The notes under the pieces: model-generated
Database searches by the model: none
Seen by the model: only the letters and a program-made list of their open reading frames with translations
What the model was told of the DNA's origin: nothing
Translations under genes and position numbers: made by a program
Shown: positions 35,568 through 50,111 of the stretch, piece after piece
Position numbering within the stretch: position 1 is the stretch's first letter
Layout: each line of letters starts with the position of its first letter
Source: Frigoribacterium sp. Leaf8
Lineage (GTDB): Bacteria > Actinomycetota > Actinomycetes > Actinomycetales > Microbacteriaceae
Reading direction: 5' to 3'
Assembly: GCF_001421165.1 (NCBI RefSeq)
Contig: NZ_LMKB01000008.1
Coordinates: 1,570-65,569 of the forward strand
DNA: 64,000 nucleotides

Positions 35568-36212
35568 TCAGAAGCGGTGACGCACGACCCACGAGTGCAT
35601 CACCACGGCGGCGGCCGCCGCGGCGTTGATGCTGCGCGTCGAGCCGAACTGCGAGATCTCGAGCACGGCCTCGGCCGCCGCGAGCGCCTCGGGCGACAGG
35701 CCAGGCCCCTCCTGCCCGAAGACGAGGACGCAGCGCTCGGGCAGGTCGAACGTCTCGATCGGCACGGACCCCTCGACGTTGTCGACGGCGAGGACGGGGA
35801 GGCGCTGCTCACGGGCCCACGCCAGGAACGTCTCGACGTCGGGGTGGTGCAGCACGTGCTGGTACCGGTCGGTGACCATCGCCCCCCGCTTGTTCCACCG
35901 GCGGCGACCGATGATGTGCACGGTGTCGGCCGCGAAGGCGTTGGCGCTGCGCACGATCGACCCGATGTTCATGTCGTGCTGCCAGTTCTCGACGGCGACG
36001 TGGAAGCCGTGCCGGTGCGCGTCGATGTCGGCCACCACGGCCTCCATCGTCCAGTACCGGTAGCGGTCGACCACGTTGCGTCGGTCACCCTCGCGCAGCA
36101 GCTCGGGGTCGAAGTGGTCCCCCTCGGGCCAGGCCTCCTCGCCGCCGGGCCAGGGGCCCACCCCGTGCGTGAGTTCGTCGCTCGGCGGGGTCGGGGACTC
36201 GTCCTGGGGCAT
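35568..36212 (-). CDS. SpoU/TrmH-family RNA methyltransferase
   Basis: 214-residue SPOUT-class enzyme, S-adenosylmethionine-dependent 2'-O-ribose methyltransferase on tRNA or rRNA. The three SPOUT motifs are present: NIGSIVRSANAF (motif 1, with the catalytic Arg), VLVFGQEGPGLS (motif 2) and ISQFGSTRSINAAAAAAVVMHSW (motif 3, forming the knot). A roughly 50-residue acidic N-terminus precedes the domain. The exact nucleotide target cannot be told. It is the only gene between the polysaccharide promoter and the divergent HAD gene. Confidence 0.92.
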   Translation of the reverse strand: MPQDESPTPPSDELTHGVGPWPGGEEAWPEGDHFDPELLREGDRRNVVDRYRYWTMEAVVADIDAHRHGFHVAVENWQHDMNIGSIVRSANAFAADTVHIIGRRRWNKRGAMVTDRYQHVLHHPDVETFLAWAREQRLPVLAVDNVEGSVPIETFDLPERCVLVFGQEGPGLSPEALAAAEAVLEISQFGSTRSINAAAAAAVVMHSWVVRHRF

Positions 36213-36286
36213 CCGACCAGGGTAGGCGGTGGGCGGAGGCGACCCGCGCCTCCTCGTCGTCAGGGCACCTCGCTAAGGTGAGCGCC

Positions 36287-37099
36287 ATGGGTGCACGCGA
36301 AGACGTCGAATGCTGGCTGACCGACATGGACGGCGTGCTCGTCCACGAGAACCACGCCCTGCCCGGCGCGGCCGACCTGATCCAGCAGTGGCAGGACGAG
36401 GGCACGCCCTACCTGGTGCTGACGAACAACTCGATCTTCACCCCGCGCGACCTGGCGGCCCGTCTGCGCGCCTCGGGGCTGCACGTGCCCGAGGAGCGCA
36501 TCTGGACGAGCGCCCTCGCCACCGCCGACTTCTGCCGGTCACAGATGCCCGGCGGCTCGGCCTTCGTCATCGGCGAGGCCGGCATGACCACCGCCCTGCA
36601 CGAGGCGGGGTTCATCATGACCGAGACCAACCCCGACTACGTCGTCGTGGGCGAGACGCGCAACTACTCGTTCGACTCGATCACCAAGGCCGTGCGGCTC
36701 ATCCTGGGCGGTGCACGCTTCATCGTCACGAACCCCGACGCCACGGGCCCGAGCGCCGACGGCGTGCTGCCCGCGACGGGCGCGATCGCCGCGATGATCT
36801 CGAAGGCCACCAACAAGGAGCCCTACGTGGTCGGCAAGCCCAACCCGATGATGTTCCGTTCGGCGATGAACCGCATCGGCGCGCACAGCGAGAACACGGC
36901 GATGATCGGCGACCGGATGGACACCGACATCATGGCCGGCATCGAGGCCGGGCTGCACACCATCCTCGTGATGACGGGCATCAGCGACCAGGCCGAGATC
37001 GACCGCTACCCGTTCCGGCCGAACGAGATCCTGGCCGGGGTGCACGAACTGGTGCGCAGCGAGCCGATCGAGTCCGACGTGGTGCCGTCCGAGGCCTGA
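36287..37099 (+). CDS. HAD-IIA family phosphatase (NagD-like)
   Basis: 270-residue haloacid-dehalogenase-type hydrolase. Motif I is TDMDGVLVHE (nucleophile and acid/base Asp), motif II LVLTNNS, motif III Lys in VVGKPNPMMF, and motif IV MIGDRMDTDIMAG. The cap between motifs II and III marks subclass IIA, as in NagD and p-nitrophenyl phosphatases. The substrate is unknown, though sugar or nucleotide monophosphates are typical. ATG 36287 with AAGGTGAG in front is preferred over a GTG three codons earlier. Confidence 0.92.
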   Translation: MGAREDVECWLTDMDGVLVHENHALPGAADLIQQWQDEGTPYLVLTNNSIFTPRDLAARLRASGLHVPEERIWTSALATADFCRSQMPGGSAFVIGEAGMTTALHEAGFIMTETNPDYVVVGETRNYSFDSITKAVRLILGGARFIVTNPDATGPSADGVLPATGAIAAMISKATNKEPYVVGKPNPMMFRSAMNRIGAHSENTAMIGDRMDTDIMAGIEAGLHTILVMTGISDQAEIDRYPFRPNEILAGVHELVRSEPIESDVVPSEA

Positions 37100-37130
37100 G
37101 GCCTCCGGAGGCGCGGGCAGCCTCGACGCG

Positions 37131-39481
<2,351 letters not shown>

Positions 39482-39485
<4 letters not shown>

Positions 39486-40033
39486 GGTGTCAACCCGAGG
39501 TCTTCCAGCCCGATCGCGGCGAAGTAGGGGTAGCCGGCTGCCTCGATCACCTCGCGGGCTCCGGTGCTGCGGTCGACGACGACGGCGACGGCGGCGATCT
39601 CGGCCCCGACGGCCTCGAGGGCCTTGGCGGCGGCGAGGGGTGAACCACCGGTCGTCGAGGTGTCCTCGAGCACGATGACCCGCTTGCCCTCGAGGTCGGG
39701 GCCCTCGACCTGCTTGCCACGGCCGTGGTCCTTGGGCTCCTTGCGGACGACGAAGGCGTCGTAGTCCTTGCCGAGCGCCACGCCCTGGTGCAGCACGGCG
39801 GCGGCGATCGGGTCGGCGCCCATCGTCAGGCCACCGACCGCGAACACGTCGGGCACCTCGTCGATCAGGTCGACCATGACCCGGCCGATCAAGGGCGCGA
39901 CGCGGTGGTCGAGGCTGACCTTGCGGAGGTCGATGTAGTACGTCGCCTTCTTGCCGCTGGTCAGCGTGAAGTCGCCGTGGAAGACGGCCTCGGAGCCGAT
40001 GTAGTCGATGAGCTGCGTGCGTGCGTCGGTCAC
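39482..40033 (-). CDS. pyrE: Orotate phosphoribosyltransferase
   Basis: 183-residue enzyme of pyrimidine synthesis, making orotidine 5'-phosphate from orotate and PRPP. Visible features are [17 protein letters not shown] (substrate-binding), the flexible-loop region [18 protein letters not shown], and the PRPP motif [15 protein letters not shown] at 40031-40033 gives the normal N-terminus. It overlaps the Glu-Pro-repeat membrane protein gene by four bases. No PyrR-like leader was recognised. The gap to xthA (about 120 bases) is the promoter region for both divergent genes. Confidence 0.95.
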
Positions 40034-40155
40034 GGTGACCCATGGTAGAGCAGGCGGGCTCCGAACGTCGGGGCGGGCGGACACGGCTCGACGCCCCGTC
40101 GGTGGACGGCGGCGGCCTCGGACCCCGCCGGTGCCGGCCCGGTACCGTGGTCGGC

Positions 40156-40992
40156 ATGCGCGTCGCGACCTACAACGTCAACTCCGTCCGGGCTCGAGTG
40201 GGCAGGGTCGTCGACTGGCTCGTCCGTGAGGACGTCGACGTCGCGGGACTGCAAGAGATCAAGTGCAAGCCCGAGCAGTTCCCCTACGACGCCTTCCGCG
40301 AGGCCGGCTACGAGGTCGAACTGCACGGGCTCAGCCAGTGGAACGGCGTCGCGTTCGTCAGCCGCCTGCCGATGGAGGACGTCGAGATCACCTTCCCGTC
40401 GCAGCCGGGCTTCGCCAAGGGCCAGGAAGGCCCCGACCAGCCCAAGGAGGCGCGGGCGATCGGCGTCACGGTCGAGGGCGTCCGCCTGTGGAGCCTCTAC
40501 GTGCCCAACGGCCGCGAACTGGGCGACCCGCACTACGACTACAAGCTCGACTGGCTCTCGAAGCTCGCCGCCGAGACCGAGGCCTGGCTCGCCGCGCGCC
40601 CCGACCAGCCGTTGGCCCTGATGGGCGACTGGAACGTCGCACCGCTCGACACCGACGTGTGGGACATGTCGGTCTTCGAGGGCCACACGCACGTCAGCCA
40701 ACCCGAGCGCGACGCCTTCTTCCGCTTCGAAGAGGTCGGCCTGACCGACGTCGTCCGCTCGCGCCTGCCCGACGGCTACACCTACTGGGACTACAAGCAG
40801 CTGCGCTTCCCCAAGAACGAGGGCATGCGCATCGACTTCATCCTGGGCTCGAAGGCCTTCGACGGCCTCGTGACGTCCGCGGCCATCCATCGCGACGAGC
40901 GCAAGGGCGACGCCCCGAGCGACCACGTCCCCGTGGTCGTCGACCTCGACCTCGAGACCGAGCTCGACGACGACCGCCCGATGATCTTCTGA
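40156..40992 (+). CDS. xthA: Exodeoxyribonuclease III
   Basis: 278-residue AP endonuclease / 3'-5' exonuclease for base-excision repair, in the exonuclease-endonuclease-phosphatase fold. Catalytic motifs are in order: [18 protein letters not shown] (metal-binding Glu), [22 protein letters not shown] (catalytic Asp and Asn) and the terminal [13 protein letters not shown] (catalytic His). ATG 40156 begins exactly at the family N-terminus, while the frame upstream is not family sequence. It is divergent from pyrE. Confidence 0.95.
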   Translation: MRVATYNVNSVRARVGRVVDWLVREDVDVAGLQEIKCKPEQFPYDAFREAGYEVELHGLSQWNGVAFVSRLPMEDVEITFPSQPGFAKGQEGPDQPKEARAIGVTVEGVRLWSLYVPNGRELGDPHYDYKLDWLSKLAAETEAWLAARPDQPLALMGDWNVAPLDTDVWDMSVFEGHTHVSQPERDAFFRFEEVGLTDVVRSRLPDGYTYWDYKQLRFPKNEGMRIDFILGSKAFDGLVTSAAIHRDERKGDAPSDHVPVVVDLDLETELDDDRPMIF

Positions 40993-41038
40993 ACCCCGGC
41001 CCCGCTCGCCTGCGGCGCTCGACACCAGGAGGCGCGGG

Positions 41039-41959
41039 TCAGGCGAGCAACGCCGCCACCAGCACCAGCACGGGAACCGAGAGGATGGTCGTCGCCAAGA
41101 CCGTGTCTCGGGCGACGACGACCCCGGTCTGGTAGCGCTGGGCGTAGTTGAAGACGTTCTGGGCCGACGGCAGACCGGCCAGCACGACCGCCACGAAGAG
41201 CTCGTCGCGGTCGAAGTCGAAGACGAACGCCCCGAGCAGCCAGGCCGCGACCGGCATGACGACGAGCTTGAGGACGACGGCGACGACGATGTCGGCGCGC
41301 CCTTGCCCTGCCTGGAACGGCTTCGAGCCGTACAACGACATGCCGAACGACAGCAGGACGACCGGCACCGCGGCACCGCCCACCAACTCGAACGGCTCGC
41401 GGACGGCCTGGGGGATCTCGAGGCCGGTGACCGCCACGAGCACACCGAGGGCGGACCCGATCAGCAGGGGGTTCGTGAACGGTCGGGCGATGGTGCGCCC
41501 GAGGCTGCTGCCGCGGTTCGTCACGGTGTCCATGACGGCGAGCACGATCGGCGTGAGCACGAGCAGCTGGTAGAGCAGGACGGGGGCGACGAAGGTGGCA
41601 CTGCCCAGCACGTAGGTCGCCACGGGCAGGCCGATGTTGTTCGCGTTGACGTAGGCGCCACCCATCGTCCCGATGGCCGTCTGCGCCGCACTGCGTCGGA
41701 GGACGAACTTCAGGACGACGACCGAGAGGACGGCGGCCAGGAGCGAGGCGAGCGCCGAGACCACCAACAACCGCGAGAACAGCACGTGGACGTCGGCCTG
41801 CGAGATGGTGGAGAACAGCAGGCAGGGCGTGAGGACGAAGAAGACGAGGCGCGAGAGCACCCGGTGGCCGGATTCTCCGAGCAGGTCGATGCGACCGACG
41901 ACGTAGCCGGTCACGATGATCACGCCGATGATCGCGAACCCGATCAGCACTCCACCCAT
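41039..41959 (-). CDS. AEC (auxin efflux carrier) family transporter
   Basis: 306-residue membrane protein with about ten helices in two five-helix halves. Typical stretches are VLIGFAIIGVIIVTGYVVGR, GGAYVNANNIGLPVATYVLG and VFNYAQRYQTGVVVARDTVLATT. Bacterial members carry malonate, malate or other organic acids; the substrate here is unknown. ATG 41957-41959 is preferred over an ATG six codons earlier, as it begins the first helix. A GGAGGCGCGGGT motif lies immediately after its stop. Confidence 0.88.
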   Translation of the reverse strand: MGGVLIGFAIIGVIIVTGYVVGRIDLLGESGHRVLSRLVFFVLTPCLLFSTISQADVHVLFSRLLVVSALASLLAAVLSVVVLKFVLRRSAAQTAIGTMGGAYVNANNIGLPVATYVLGSATFVAPVLLYQLLVLTPIVLAVMDTVTNRGSSLGRTIARPFTNPLLIGSALGVLVAVTGLEIPQAVREPFELVGGAAVPVVLLSFGMSLYGSKPFQAGQGRADIVVAVVLKLVVMPVAAWLLGAFVFDFDRDELFVAVVLAGLPSAQNVFNYAQRYQTGVVVARDTVLATTILSVPVLVLVAALLA

Positions 41960-42004
41960 GGGTCCATCCTGTCGCACGCCCCGGGGGCCGGCGGGACGAC
42001 CGGG

Positions 42005-42469
42005 TCAGGCCACGGGCACGCCGTCCCCCACCGGGGCGCCGATGCGTTCGAGCAGATGCGCCGCCTCGTCCTCGGCCTGGGCGTCGACGGCCCAGGCGAC
42101 GACACCCGCCTCGCACGCGGCGACGGCGAACGCCTCGCCGGTCGGGAGCCCGCTGGCGCGGGCGAGGTCGTCGGCGAAACGCCTCGCCGCCTGGGCGACC
42201 GGGCGATCCGACGCGACGACGACGAGGGCACCGCGACGCAGGCCGTCCGCGAGGCTGTCGACCGCACGGTCGAGCTGTACCGCCGTCGGGGTGGCGGCGT
42301 CGACGGCCACCACGGCCCAGTCGAAGCCGACGACGTCGTCGATCGGGGTCGCCATCTCGCACGAGAGCACGACGACCTCGGCGTCGAGTGCCGCCGCCCG
42401 ATCGGCGACGGGACGGATCACCGGGTACGGACCGGCGAGGACGAGCTTCGGGGCGTGGGCGAACAGCAT
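42005..42469 (-). CDS. Conserved hypothetical protein
   Basis: I do not recognise this 154-residue protein. It is alpha/beta in pattern, with hydrophobic strands LVLAGPYPVI, AEVVVLSCE, WAVVAVDAA and GALVVVASD alternating with Ala-rich helices. This resembles a small Rossmann or response-regulator-like fold without recognisable catalytic motifs. No signal peptide or membrane helix is evident. ATG 42469 has GAGAGG ten bases before it. The frame open upstream runs through the divergent promoter region and is not protein-like. Confidence 0.65.
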   Translation of the reverse strand: MLFAHAPKLVLAGPYPVIRPVADRAAALDAEVVVLSCEMATPIDDVVGFDWAVVAVDAATPTAVQLDRAVDSLADGLRRGALVVVASDRPVAQAARRFADDLARASGLPTGEAFAVAACEAGVVAWAVDAQAEDEAAHLLERIGAPVGDGVPVA

Positions 42470-42540
42470 GACGGGGCCTCTCGGGGTGGAAGGAGCGCCC
42501 GGCGGGTCCGACCGGGCGGGACATCGAGTCGACGATGCGT

Positions 42541-42558
42541 CACGTACTACTCTACGTG
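42541..42558. promoter_or_regulatory. Inverted repeat CACGTA-N6-TACGTG in a divergent promoter region
   Basis: A perfect 18-base inverted repeat in the AT-richer centre of the 206-base gap between the hypothetical gene and the threonine-aldolase-like gene. TAC and ATTTACAT elements nearby suggest promoters. It is a candidate regulator site of unknown owner. Confidence 0.45.
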
Positions 42559-42675
42559 TGACATTTACATTGCACAAGACGTTGCGGCCGTCACCGTTCG
42601 GAACAGGCCCTGCACTCCCCTGCGCCCCCGCGCCTCCTGACACCCCGGGACCCGGCCGTCGGGCAGAATCGACGG

Positions 42676-43722
42676 GTGACGCGCCTCCACGATCCCTCGG
42701 TCCACACGTTCGCCAGCGACAACTACGCCGGAGCCCACCCCGAGGTGCTGCAGGCGATCGTCGACGCCGCCGGCGGCCACGTCGGCTCGTACGGCGCCGA
42801 CCCGTACACGCAGCGGCTGGCCGAGGTCGTCGTCGAGACGTTCGGCGAGGGGGCGACCATCGACCCCGTGCTGACCGGCACCGGTGCGAACGTCGCGGCC
42901 CTCCAGGCCCTCACCCCGCGCTGGGCGGCCGTGATCTGCGCGACGACCGCGCACGTCTACACCGACGAGGGCGGCGCTCCCGAACGCCTGGGCGGCATCA
43001 AGCTGTTGACCGTGCCGACCCCCGACGGCAAGCTCACGCCCGAGCTGATCGACCGGCAGGCCTACGGCTGGGGCGACCAGCAGCGCCCTCAGCCCCTCGC
43101 GGTCACGATCACGCAGAGCACCGAGCTCGGCACGGTCTACACGCCCGACGAGATCCGGGCCGTGACCGACCACGCGCACACGCTCGGCATGCGGGTGCAC
43201 CTCGACGGCGCGCGCCTGGCGAACGCCGCCGCCTCCCTCGGCGTCCCGCTCCGCGCGATCACGCGCGACGCCGGCGTCGACTCGGTCTCGTTCGGCGGCA
43301 CGAAGAACGGCCTGGTGCTGGGCGAGTCGGTCGTGACCTTCTCCGAGGAAGCACGGGCCGGCTTGGTCTACCTGCGCAAGATGGACGCACAGTTGGCCTC
43401 GAAGATGCGCTTCGTCTCGGCACAGTTCCTGGCCATGCTCGAGGGCGACCTCTGGCTGCGGTCGGCGACGAGGGCCAACGCGATGGCCGCCCGTCTCGCC
43501 GACGGCTTGGCCACCCTGCCGGGCGTCGCTGTCACCCAGGCGGTCGACGCCAACGCCGTCTTCGTCGTCCTGCCGCCCGAGGCCGTGGAGCCCCTCCGCG
43601 CCGCGCACCACTTCTACGACTGGAACCGCGCCACGGGAGAGGTGCGACTCATGTGCTCGTTCGACACCACCGAGGCGCACGTCGACCGGTTCGTCGAGGA
43701 CGCCCGCACGCTCGTCGGCTGA
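42676..43722 (+). CDS. Threonine aldolase / beta-eliminating lyase family protein
   Basis: 348-residue fold-type I PLP enzyme, probably a low-specificity L-threonine aldolase splitting threonine to glycine and acetaldehyde. FASDNYAGAHPEVLQAI opens the protein. VHLDGARLANAAASLG (cofactor Asp) and SVSFGGTKNGLVLGE (PLP Lys) follow. The C-terminal small domain ends with VRLMCSFDTTEAHVDRFVEDAR. It starts with GTG; the start region contains the motif CGCGCCTCC within codons 2-4. Confidence 0.9.
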   Translation: MTRLHDPSVHTFASDNYAGAHPEVLQAIVDAAGGHVGSYGADPYTQRLAEVVVETFGEGATIDPVLTGTGANVAALQALTPRWAAVICATTAHVYTDEGGAPERLGGIKLLTVPTPDGKLTPELIDRQAYGWGDQQRPQPLAVTITQSTELGTVYTPDEIRAVTDHAHTLGMRVHLDGARLANAAASLGVPLRAITRDAGVDSVSFGGTKNGLVLGESVVTFSEEARAGLVYLRKMDAQLASKMRFVSAQFLAMLEGDLWLRSATRANAMAARLADGLATLPGVAVTQAVDANAVFVVLPPEAVEPLRAAHHFYDWNRATGEVRLMCSFDTTEAHVDRFVEDARTLVG

Positions 43723-43795
43723 GGCCGGGTCCGCTCAGGCCAGGTCGGGTCAGGCCAGGTCCGCTCCGGCCGGGTTCGCTCAGGCTCGGGCGGCC
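43721..43795. repeat. 15-bp degenerate tandem repeat across convergent gene ends
   Basis: Five successive 15-base units related to CAGGCCAGGTCCGCT start at the aldolase stop codon and run into the last codons of trpF. Units 1, 3 and 4 differ at a few positions, and unit 5 diverges. Confidence 0.6.
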
Positions 43796-44403
43796 TCGAC
43801 GAACGCACGGATCAGGTCGACGCTCTTCACGCCGCGCGACGACTCGACGCCCGAGCTGACGTCGACCCCGACGGCACCATGGGGTCGGAGTCCGGCCAGC
43901 AGCCCGGCGACGTTGTCCGAGGTGAGCCCGCCGGCCAGCAGCCACTCCCGGGCAGGCGGCGCCGACAGCAGCGGCCCGACGTCGAAGGTGGCGCCGGCAC
44001 CGGGGTCGATCGCGTCGAGGAGCAGGGCGTCCTCTCGGAAGGCGACCCGCGCCTCCTCGGGTTCGGCCGCGTAGACGGCGGCGCTGACGGCACGGATCAC
44101 CCGGAAGCCCGCCGCATGGGCGGCGGCGACGTCCGCCGGGGTCTCGTCGCCGTGCAGCTGGACGGTCGACACCGAGGAGGCGCGGGCCGACTCGAGCACC
44201 GTCTCGATGCCCTGCCCGCGGAACACGCCGACGGTCTCGACGCCCGCCGGCACGCGCGCCGCCAACGCGCGTGCACCCTCGGGATCGATCGTGCGCGGAC
44301 TGCCGGCCGCGAAGACGAACCCCACGGCGTCGGCCCCGGCCTCGACGGCGGCGTCGACCGTCTCGGGCGTGGACAGGCCGCAGATCTTCACCCAGGTGCG
44401 CAT
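43780..44403 (-). CDS. trpF: Phosphoribosylanthranilate isomerase
   Basis: 207-residue TIM-barrel enzyme of tryptophan synthesis. VKICGLSTPETVDAA carries the catalytic Cys, VQLHGDE the second conserved site, and GVDVSSGVESSRGVKS the phosphate-binding C-terminus. The catalytic Asp should be in LLLDAIDPGAG. It stands alone: no other trp gene is in the window, so the Trp genes are dispersed in this organism. It has its own ATG 18 bases after the clpB stop on the same strand, so it could be read through from clpB. Confidence 0.95.
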   Translation of the reverse strand: MRTWVKICGLSTPETVDAAVEAGADAVGFVFAAGSPRTIDPEGARALAARVPAGVETVGVFRGQGIETVLESARASSVSTVQLHGDETPADVAAAHAAGFRVIRAVSAAVYAAEPEEARVAFREDALLLDAIDPGAGATFDVGPLLSAPPAREWLLAGGLTSDNVAGLLAGLRPHGAVGVDVSSGVESSRGVKSVDLIRAFVEAARA

Positions 44404-44421
44404 GGTTCCAGTCTGCCGGGC

Positions 44422-46614
<2,193 letters not shown>

Positions 46615-46633
46615 GGATGTGCCTTTCTCGAAA

Positions 46634-46680
46634 CTTGAGTGGAGCTGGCTCAAGTTTACGCCGACACGCCCGGATCGCAA
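46634..46680 (-). promoter_or_regulatory. clpB promoter with HspR (HAIR) operator
   Basis: On the minus strand, TTGCGA (46680-46675) and TAAACT (46658-46653) are separated by 16 bases. The HAIR element CTTGAGT-N7-GCTCAAG (46634-46654) overlaps the -10 end and the transcription start. This matches the HspR consensus CTTGAGT-N7-ACTCAAG at all but one position and indicates heat-shock control together with dnaK. Confidence 0.88.
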
Positions 46681-46698
46681 GCCCTCGCACCCGTCATG

Positions 46699-46727
46699 TT
46701 GTGCATGCCTTGTTTTGTGTCTAACAT
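46699..46727 (+). promoter_or_regulatory. Probable promoter of the large secreted repeat protein
   Basis: TTGTGC and TAACAT are separated by 17 bases in an AT-rich patch, back to back with the clpB promoter. The predicted leader is roughly 35-57 bases, depending on the start codon used. Confidence 0.55.
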
Positions 46728-46790
46728 TTCACCATCTGTTCGCCTGGCGGCGCATCGCGTTGCCCAGACATGAAAGAACACCTCTCTCAC

Positions 46791-49700
46791 ATGAAGAAAA
46801 CTCTCAAGCGCACCGGCGCGATCGGGCTGGCCGCAGCCACGATCGTCACCGGCCTCAGCTTCGGCCCCGCGGCCGTGGCCGCAGCCCCTTCCCCTACCAG
46901 CTCACCCGTCGACGGATCTCAGGTGCAGTTCGTCGGACAAGGCGCAGACGGGACGATCTACGGTCAGGCATCGCCGACGGCCTGGAACGTCCGCACCTAT
47001 CAGACCCTCGCTGACGCACAGTCCAATTCGATGGTCTTCACGACCACCAGGGTCGGGGACTATTTCTACGCGGAGGCCGTGGACGGCGACGCCAATCGCT
47101 GCCTCTTCAAGAACCAGAGCTCGTCCACGCCCTACGTCGCCCTGGGCGGAAGGTGCGGCTCCGACGCGACTCTGTTCTCGATCGACGGCAACTCCCGAGT
47201 AGTGAACAAAGTCACGGGCACACCGATGAGCGCCCCGGTTCGAATCGGTAGTTACTCGTTCTTCGGCCTGTCGAACTCATCTCCGCTCTCCTTCCAGGGA
47301 ATCGAATCGAAGTCGTATGCCCCGTCGTACAACGAGGCGGACGACACGGTGACGTTGACGATCACCGGAGGCGAGAATGACGCGGACGTGTTCGTCGAGG
47401 ACATGTCCGGCGGCAACGGCACGACGGGTCGAACGAACGACGACGGCGACGCGACGATCACCCTGTCCCCCTTGCTCAGTGCCGGTGAGACGGTACGCCT
47501 GAAGTACGGCGAGTCGGGCACGTGGGAGACCATCTCCACCGGGCGCCTGCCCGCCATCGGCGACCTGCAGGTCGTGCGTGGCGATGACGGCAGGGTCACC
47601 GTCAGTGGCAAGGCATCCGGGATGGCCGGTGCGAACGTCTACGTCGGCCCCGACCGCCTCTCGCCCAACGCGGTCCAGATCGAGAAGGCGGCCGCGGACA
47701 ACACGTTCTCGTTCGTGCTCAATGACGCCGCCGCGGCTCTGAGCACCGGTTACATCTACAGCTACATCCAGGGCGTCCGGACCGAGATCGCCATCAACGG
47801 GTTCTCCGGCAAGGTCGACTCGGTCGACATCCCCAACCGGACGGCCGTCATCTCCGGCACCGCCGTCCCCGGGTCGTTCGTGCTGATCGACACTGCCGTC
47901 CCCGACCAGGTGCAGGCCGGCACCGACGGGCGCTGGTCGCACACGGTGACCGACCTCACGCTGGGCTCGAACCCGATCCCGCTCTCGCAGTACGAGAACG
48001 GCGAGAAGACCGGCGAGACCACCCTCGACGTCGTGCTCGACGTCTCCCCTGTGCGCGGCTCGGTGTCGTTCCCGGCCGACCTCGAGCAGGACGCCGTCCT
48101 GTCCGGCACCGCCCACCCCGGCTCCACCGTCGTGATGCGCGACGTCGACGGCGACGAGATCGCCCGCACCGAGGCCCGCCTCGGCTCGGGTGCCTGGTCG
48201 ACCCCGATCGGCGCCCCCGACGCGGGCGGCGACTACGACGTCCGCATCCACCAAGAGATCGACGGCGAGGCCAACGGTGAGATCGTCGTCACCGTCGCCT
48301 ACGGCGCCGGTGTCGCGATCACCGCTCCGGTCGAGGGCATGGCCCACGACGGCGGCCCGGTCACCCTGCGCGGCACCGGCGAGGTCGGCGCCCAGGTCAC
48401 CGTCCGCGAAGAGGGCCGCAGCACCGTCCTGGGCAGCGCCCAGGTGCTCGCCAACGGCCAGTGGACCATCCGCACCACCGACGTCGACGACCGCAAGCAC
48501 GTCCTCGAGGCCAGCCAGACCGGCAAGGGCAACAACACCACCACCTCGACGGTGACCCTCAACCCCGAGAACGGCGAACAGCCCCCGGTGATCGTCGCCC
48601 CGACTGTCGAGACCCCCGAAGCGGGTTCCACGGTCACGACCAGCCGCCCGGTCTTCTCCGGTCACGGCCAGGACGGCGCCACCGTCACGATCGGCTACGG
48701 GCCCAACAGCATCATCGGGACCGGCACCGTCGTCGACGGCGAGTGGACCATCACGCCGACCCGTGGGCTCAGCCTCGGCACGAGCAACCTCGTCGTCACC
48801 CAGACGGTGGGCGACGACGTGCAGCAGATCACCCACACCATCAACCGCGTGGCCGCAGAACTGCCCCTGAGCGTCACGAGCCACGTGAACGACCAGTTCT
48901 ACGAAGCAGGCGTGACCACGTTCCGCGGTACCGCGCCGATCGGCTCGACCGTGACGGCCAAGAACCAGTGGGGCACCCCCATGGGCGCCGCGAACGCCGC
49001 CGACGGCACCTGGGCCTTCAACCGCAACCTCGGGCCCACCACGGCCGGCTACCTGATCACCTTCACCGCCACCCCGCCGGTGGGCACCCCTCAGGTCGTG
49101 ACGCTGAAGCTGAACTACGAGAACGTGGTCGCGTTCCAGATCACCAGCCCCACGAACAACAGCACCTACACCGAGGGCACGGCCACGTTCCGCGGCACCG
49201 CGGCACCCAACGCCGCGATCGCCGCCACGAACCAGTGGGGCACCCCCATGGGCAGCACGACCGCGAGCCTCCAGGGCGACTGGGCCTTCGACCGCTACCT
49301 CGGCCCCACCTCGGCCGGCTACGACATCACCTTCGTCGCCACCAAGGGCACCGACGTCCAACGTCAGACAATCCACCTCGACTACCGCGAGACCAACGTC
49401 CCCGTGGCCGTCACGAGCATCGCCGACGGTGACACCTACCGCCCCGGCATGAACGTGCTCAAGGGCACCGGCACCCCCGGCGCCACCGTTCGGGCCGTCA
49501 ACGCCACGAACAACTGGAACGTGCCCATGGGCCAGGCCGAGGTCGACTCCGAAGGCAACTGGGCCCTGCCCGAGCGCAACTGGGGCCCGGCGAACGACTA
49601 CGCCATCAAGGTCACCCAGACGAACCCCGACAAGTCGACCACCGAGACCACGGTCAATGTCAAGGCGCCCCGGTTCGCCCCCCTCGTCCTGACCAGCCCC

Positions 49701-49958
49701 GCGGTCGGCGACACCTACGAGAACGGGGTGGCCGCCACCTTCACCGGTACCGCCACGCCGTTCGCCACCGTCACCGTCAGCTCCGCCACGAGCTCCACGG
49801 TCTACCGCGAGGTCCAGGCCGACGCCCAGGGCAACTGGTCCTTCAGCCGTGCCTGGGGCCCCAGCCACAACTACACGCTGAACATCACCCAGAAGGCCCT
49901 CGACGGCCAGACGGGTGACCCGATCAGCGGCTTCGCCTGGCACCCCAGCGGCAACTAG
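46791..49958 (+). CDS. Large secreted Ig-like repeat protein with NQWGTPMG modules
   Basis: 1055-residue exported protein. The signal peptide is [21 protein letters not shown] ending near AAVAAAP. After a unique N-terminal domain (about 40-160, two Cys) come a series of about 80-100-residue beta-rich modules with GTAxPGSxVxV-type strands, as in bacterial Ig-like folds. The last four modules (from about residue 700) share the pattern NQWGTPMG…[15 protein letters not shown], more degenerate in the final two. There is no LPXTG or membrane anchor at the C-terminus, so it is probably released or non-covalently surface-bound. An ATG at 46770 is an alternative start. The same module occurs in the protein at 59401-62121. 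Function is unknown; adhesion or polymer binding is inference. Confidence 0.85.
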   Translation: MKKTLKRTGAIGLAAATIVTGLSFGPAAVAAAPSPTSSPVDGSQVQFVGQGADGTIYGQASPTAWNVRTYQTLADAQSNSMVFTTTRVGDYFYAEAVDGDANRCLFKNQSSSTPYVALGGRCGSDATLFSIDGNSRVVNKVTGTPMSAPVRIGSYSFFGLSNSSPLSFQGIESKSYAPSYNEADDTVTLTITGGENDADVFVEDMSGGNGTTGRTNDDGDATITLSPLLSAGETVRLKYGESGTWETISTGRLPAIGDLQVVRGDDGRVTVSGKASGMAGANVYVGPDRLSPNAVQIEKAAADNTFSFVLNDAAAALSTGYIYSYIQGVRTEIAINGFSGKVDSVDIPNRTAVISGTAVPGSFVLIDTAVPDQVQAGTDGRWSHTVTDLTLGSNPIPLSQYENGEKTGETTLDVVLDVSPVRGSVSFPADLEQDAVLSGTAHPGSTVVMRDVDGDEIARTEARLGSGAWSTPIGAPDAGGDYDVRIHQEIDGEANGEIVVTVAYGAGVAITAPVEGMAHDGGPVTLRGTGEVGAQVTVREEGRSTVLGSAQVLANGQWTIRTTDVDDRKHVLEASQTGKGNNTTTSTVTLNPENGEQPPVIVAPTVETPEAGSTVTTSRPVFSGHGQDGATVTIGYGPNSIIGTGTVVDGEWTITPTRGLSLGTSNLVVTQTVGDDVQQITHTINRVAAELPLSVTSHVNDQFYEAGVTTFRGTAPIGSTVTAKNQWGTPMGAANAADGTWAFNRNLGPTTAGYLITFTATPPVGTPQVVTLKLNYENVVAFQITSPTNNSTYTEGTATFRGTAAPNAAIAATNQWGTPMGSTTASLQGDWAFDRYLGPTSAGYDITFVATKGTDVQRQTIHLDYRETNVPVAVTSIADGDTYRPGMNVLKGTGTPGATVRAVNATNNWNVPMGQAEVDSEGNWALPERNWGPANDYAIKVTQTNPDKSTTETTVNVKAPRFAPLVLTSPAVGDTYENGVAATFTGTATPFATVTVSSATSSTVYREVQADAQGNWSFSRAWGPSHNYTLNITQKALDGQTGDPISGFAWHPSGN

Positions 49959-50003
49959 CACCACACCGCGACACCCGCACCACAGCGACACCGCACCACC
50001 CCG

Positions 50004-50034
50004 CCGGGGAGGCACCGACACGGTGTCTCCCCGG
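50004..50034 (+). terminator. Terminator after the large secreted protein
   Basis: Two 14-base arms (CCGGGGAGGCACCG / CGGTGTCTCCCCGG) pair with one G-T wobble around a three-base loop, followed by a C-rich run. It lies 46 bases after the stop and separates this gene from the DUF3060 lipoproteins. Confidence 0.75.
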
Positions 50035-50111
50035 CCCCCCCAAACCATCCGCCGGCCGCATCCCGAGCCGACGCCCCCGCACCGTCCCCCCACCTCCCGA
50101 AGGGAACCACC

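Noticed and set aside
46681-47800. Recent horizontal transfer of the large secreted protein gene
   Set aside because: The 5' part uses slightly more A/T-ending codons, but the rest matches the neighbourhood and no mobile element flanks it. The evidence is too weak to claim.
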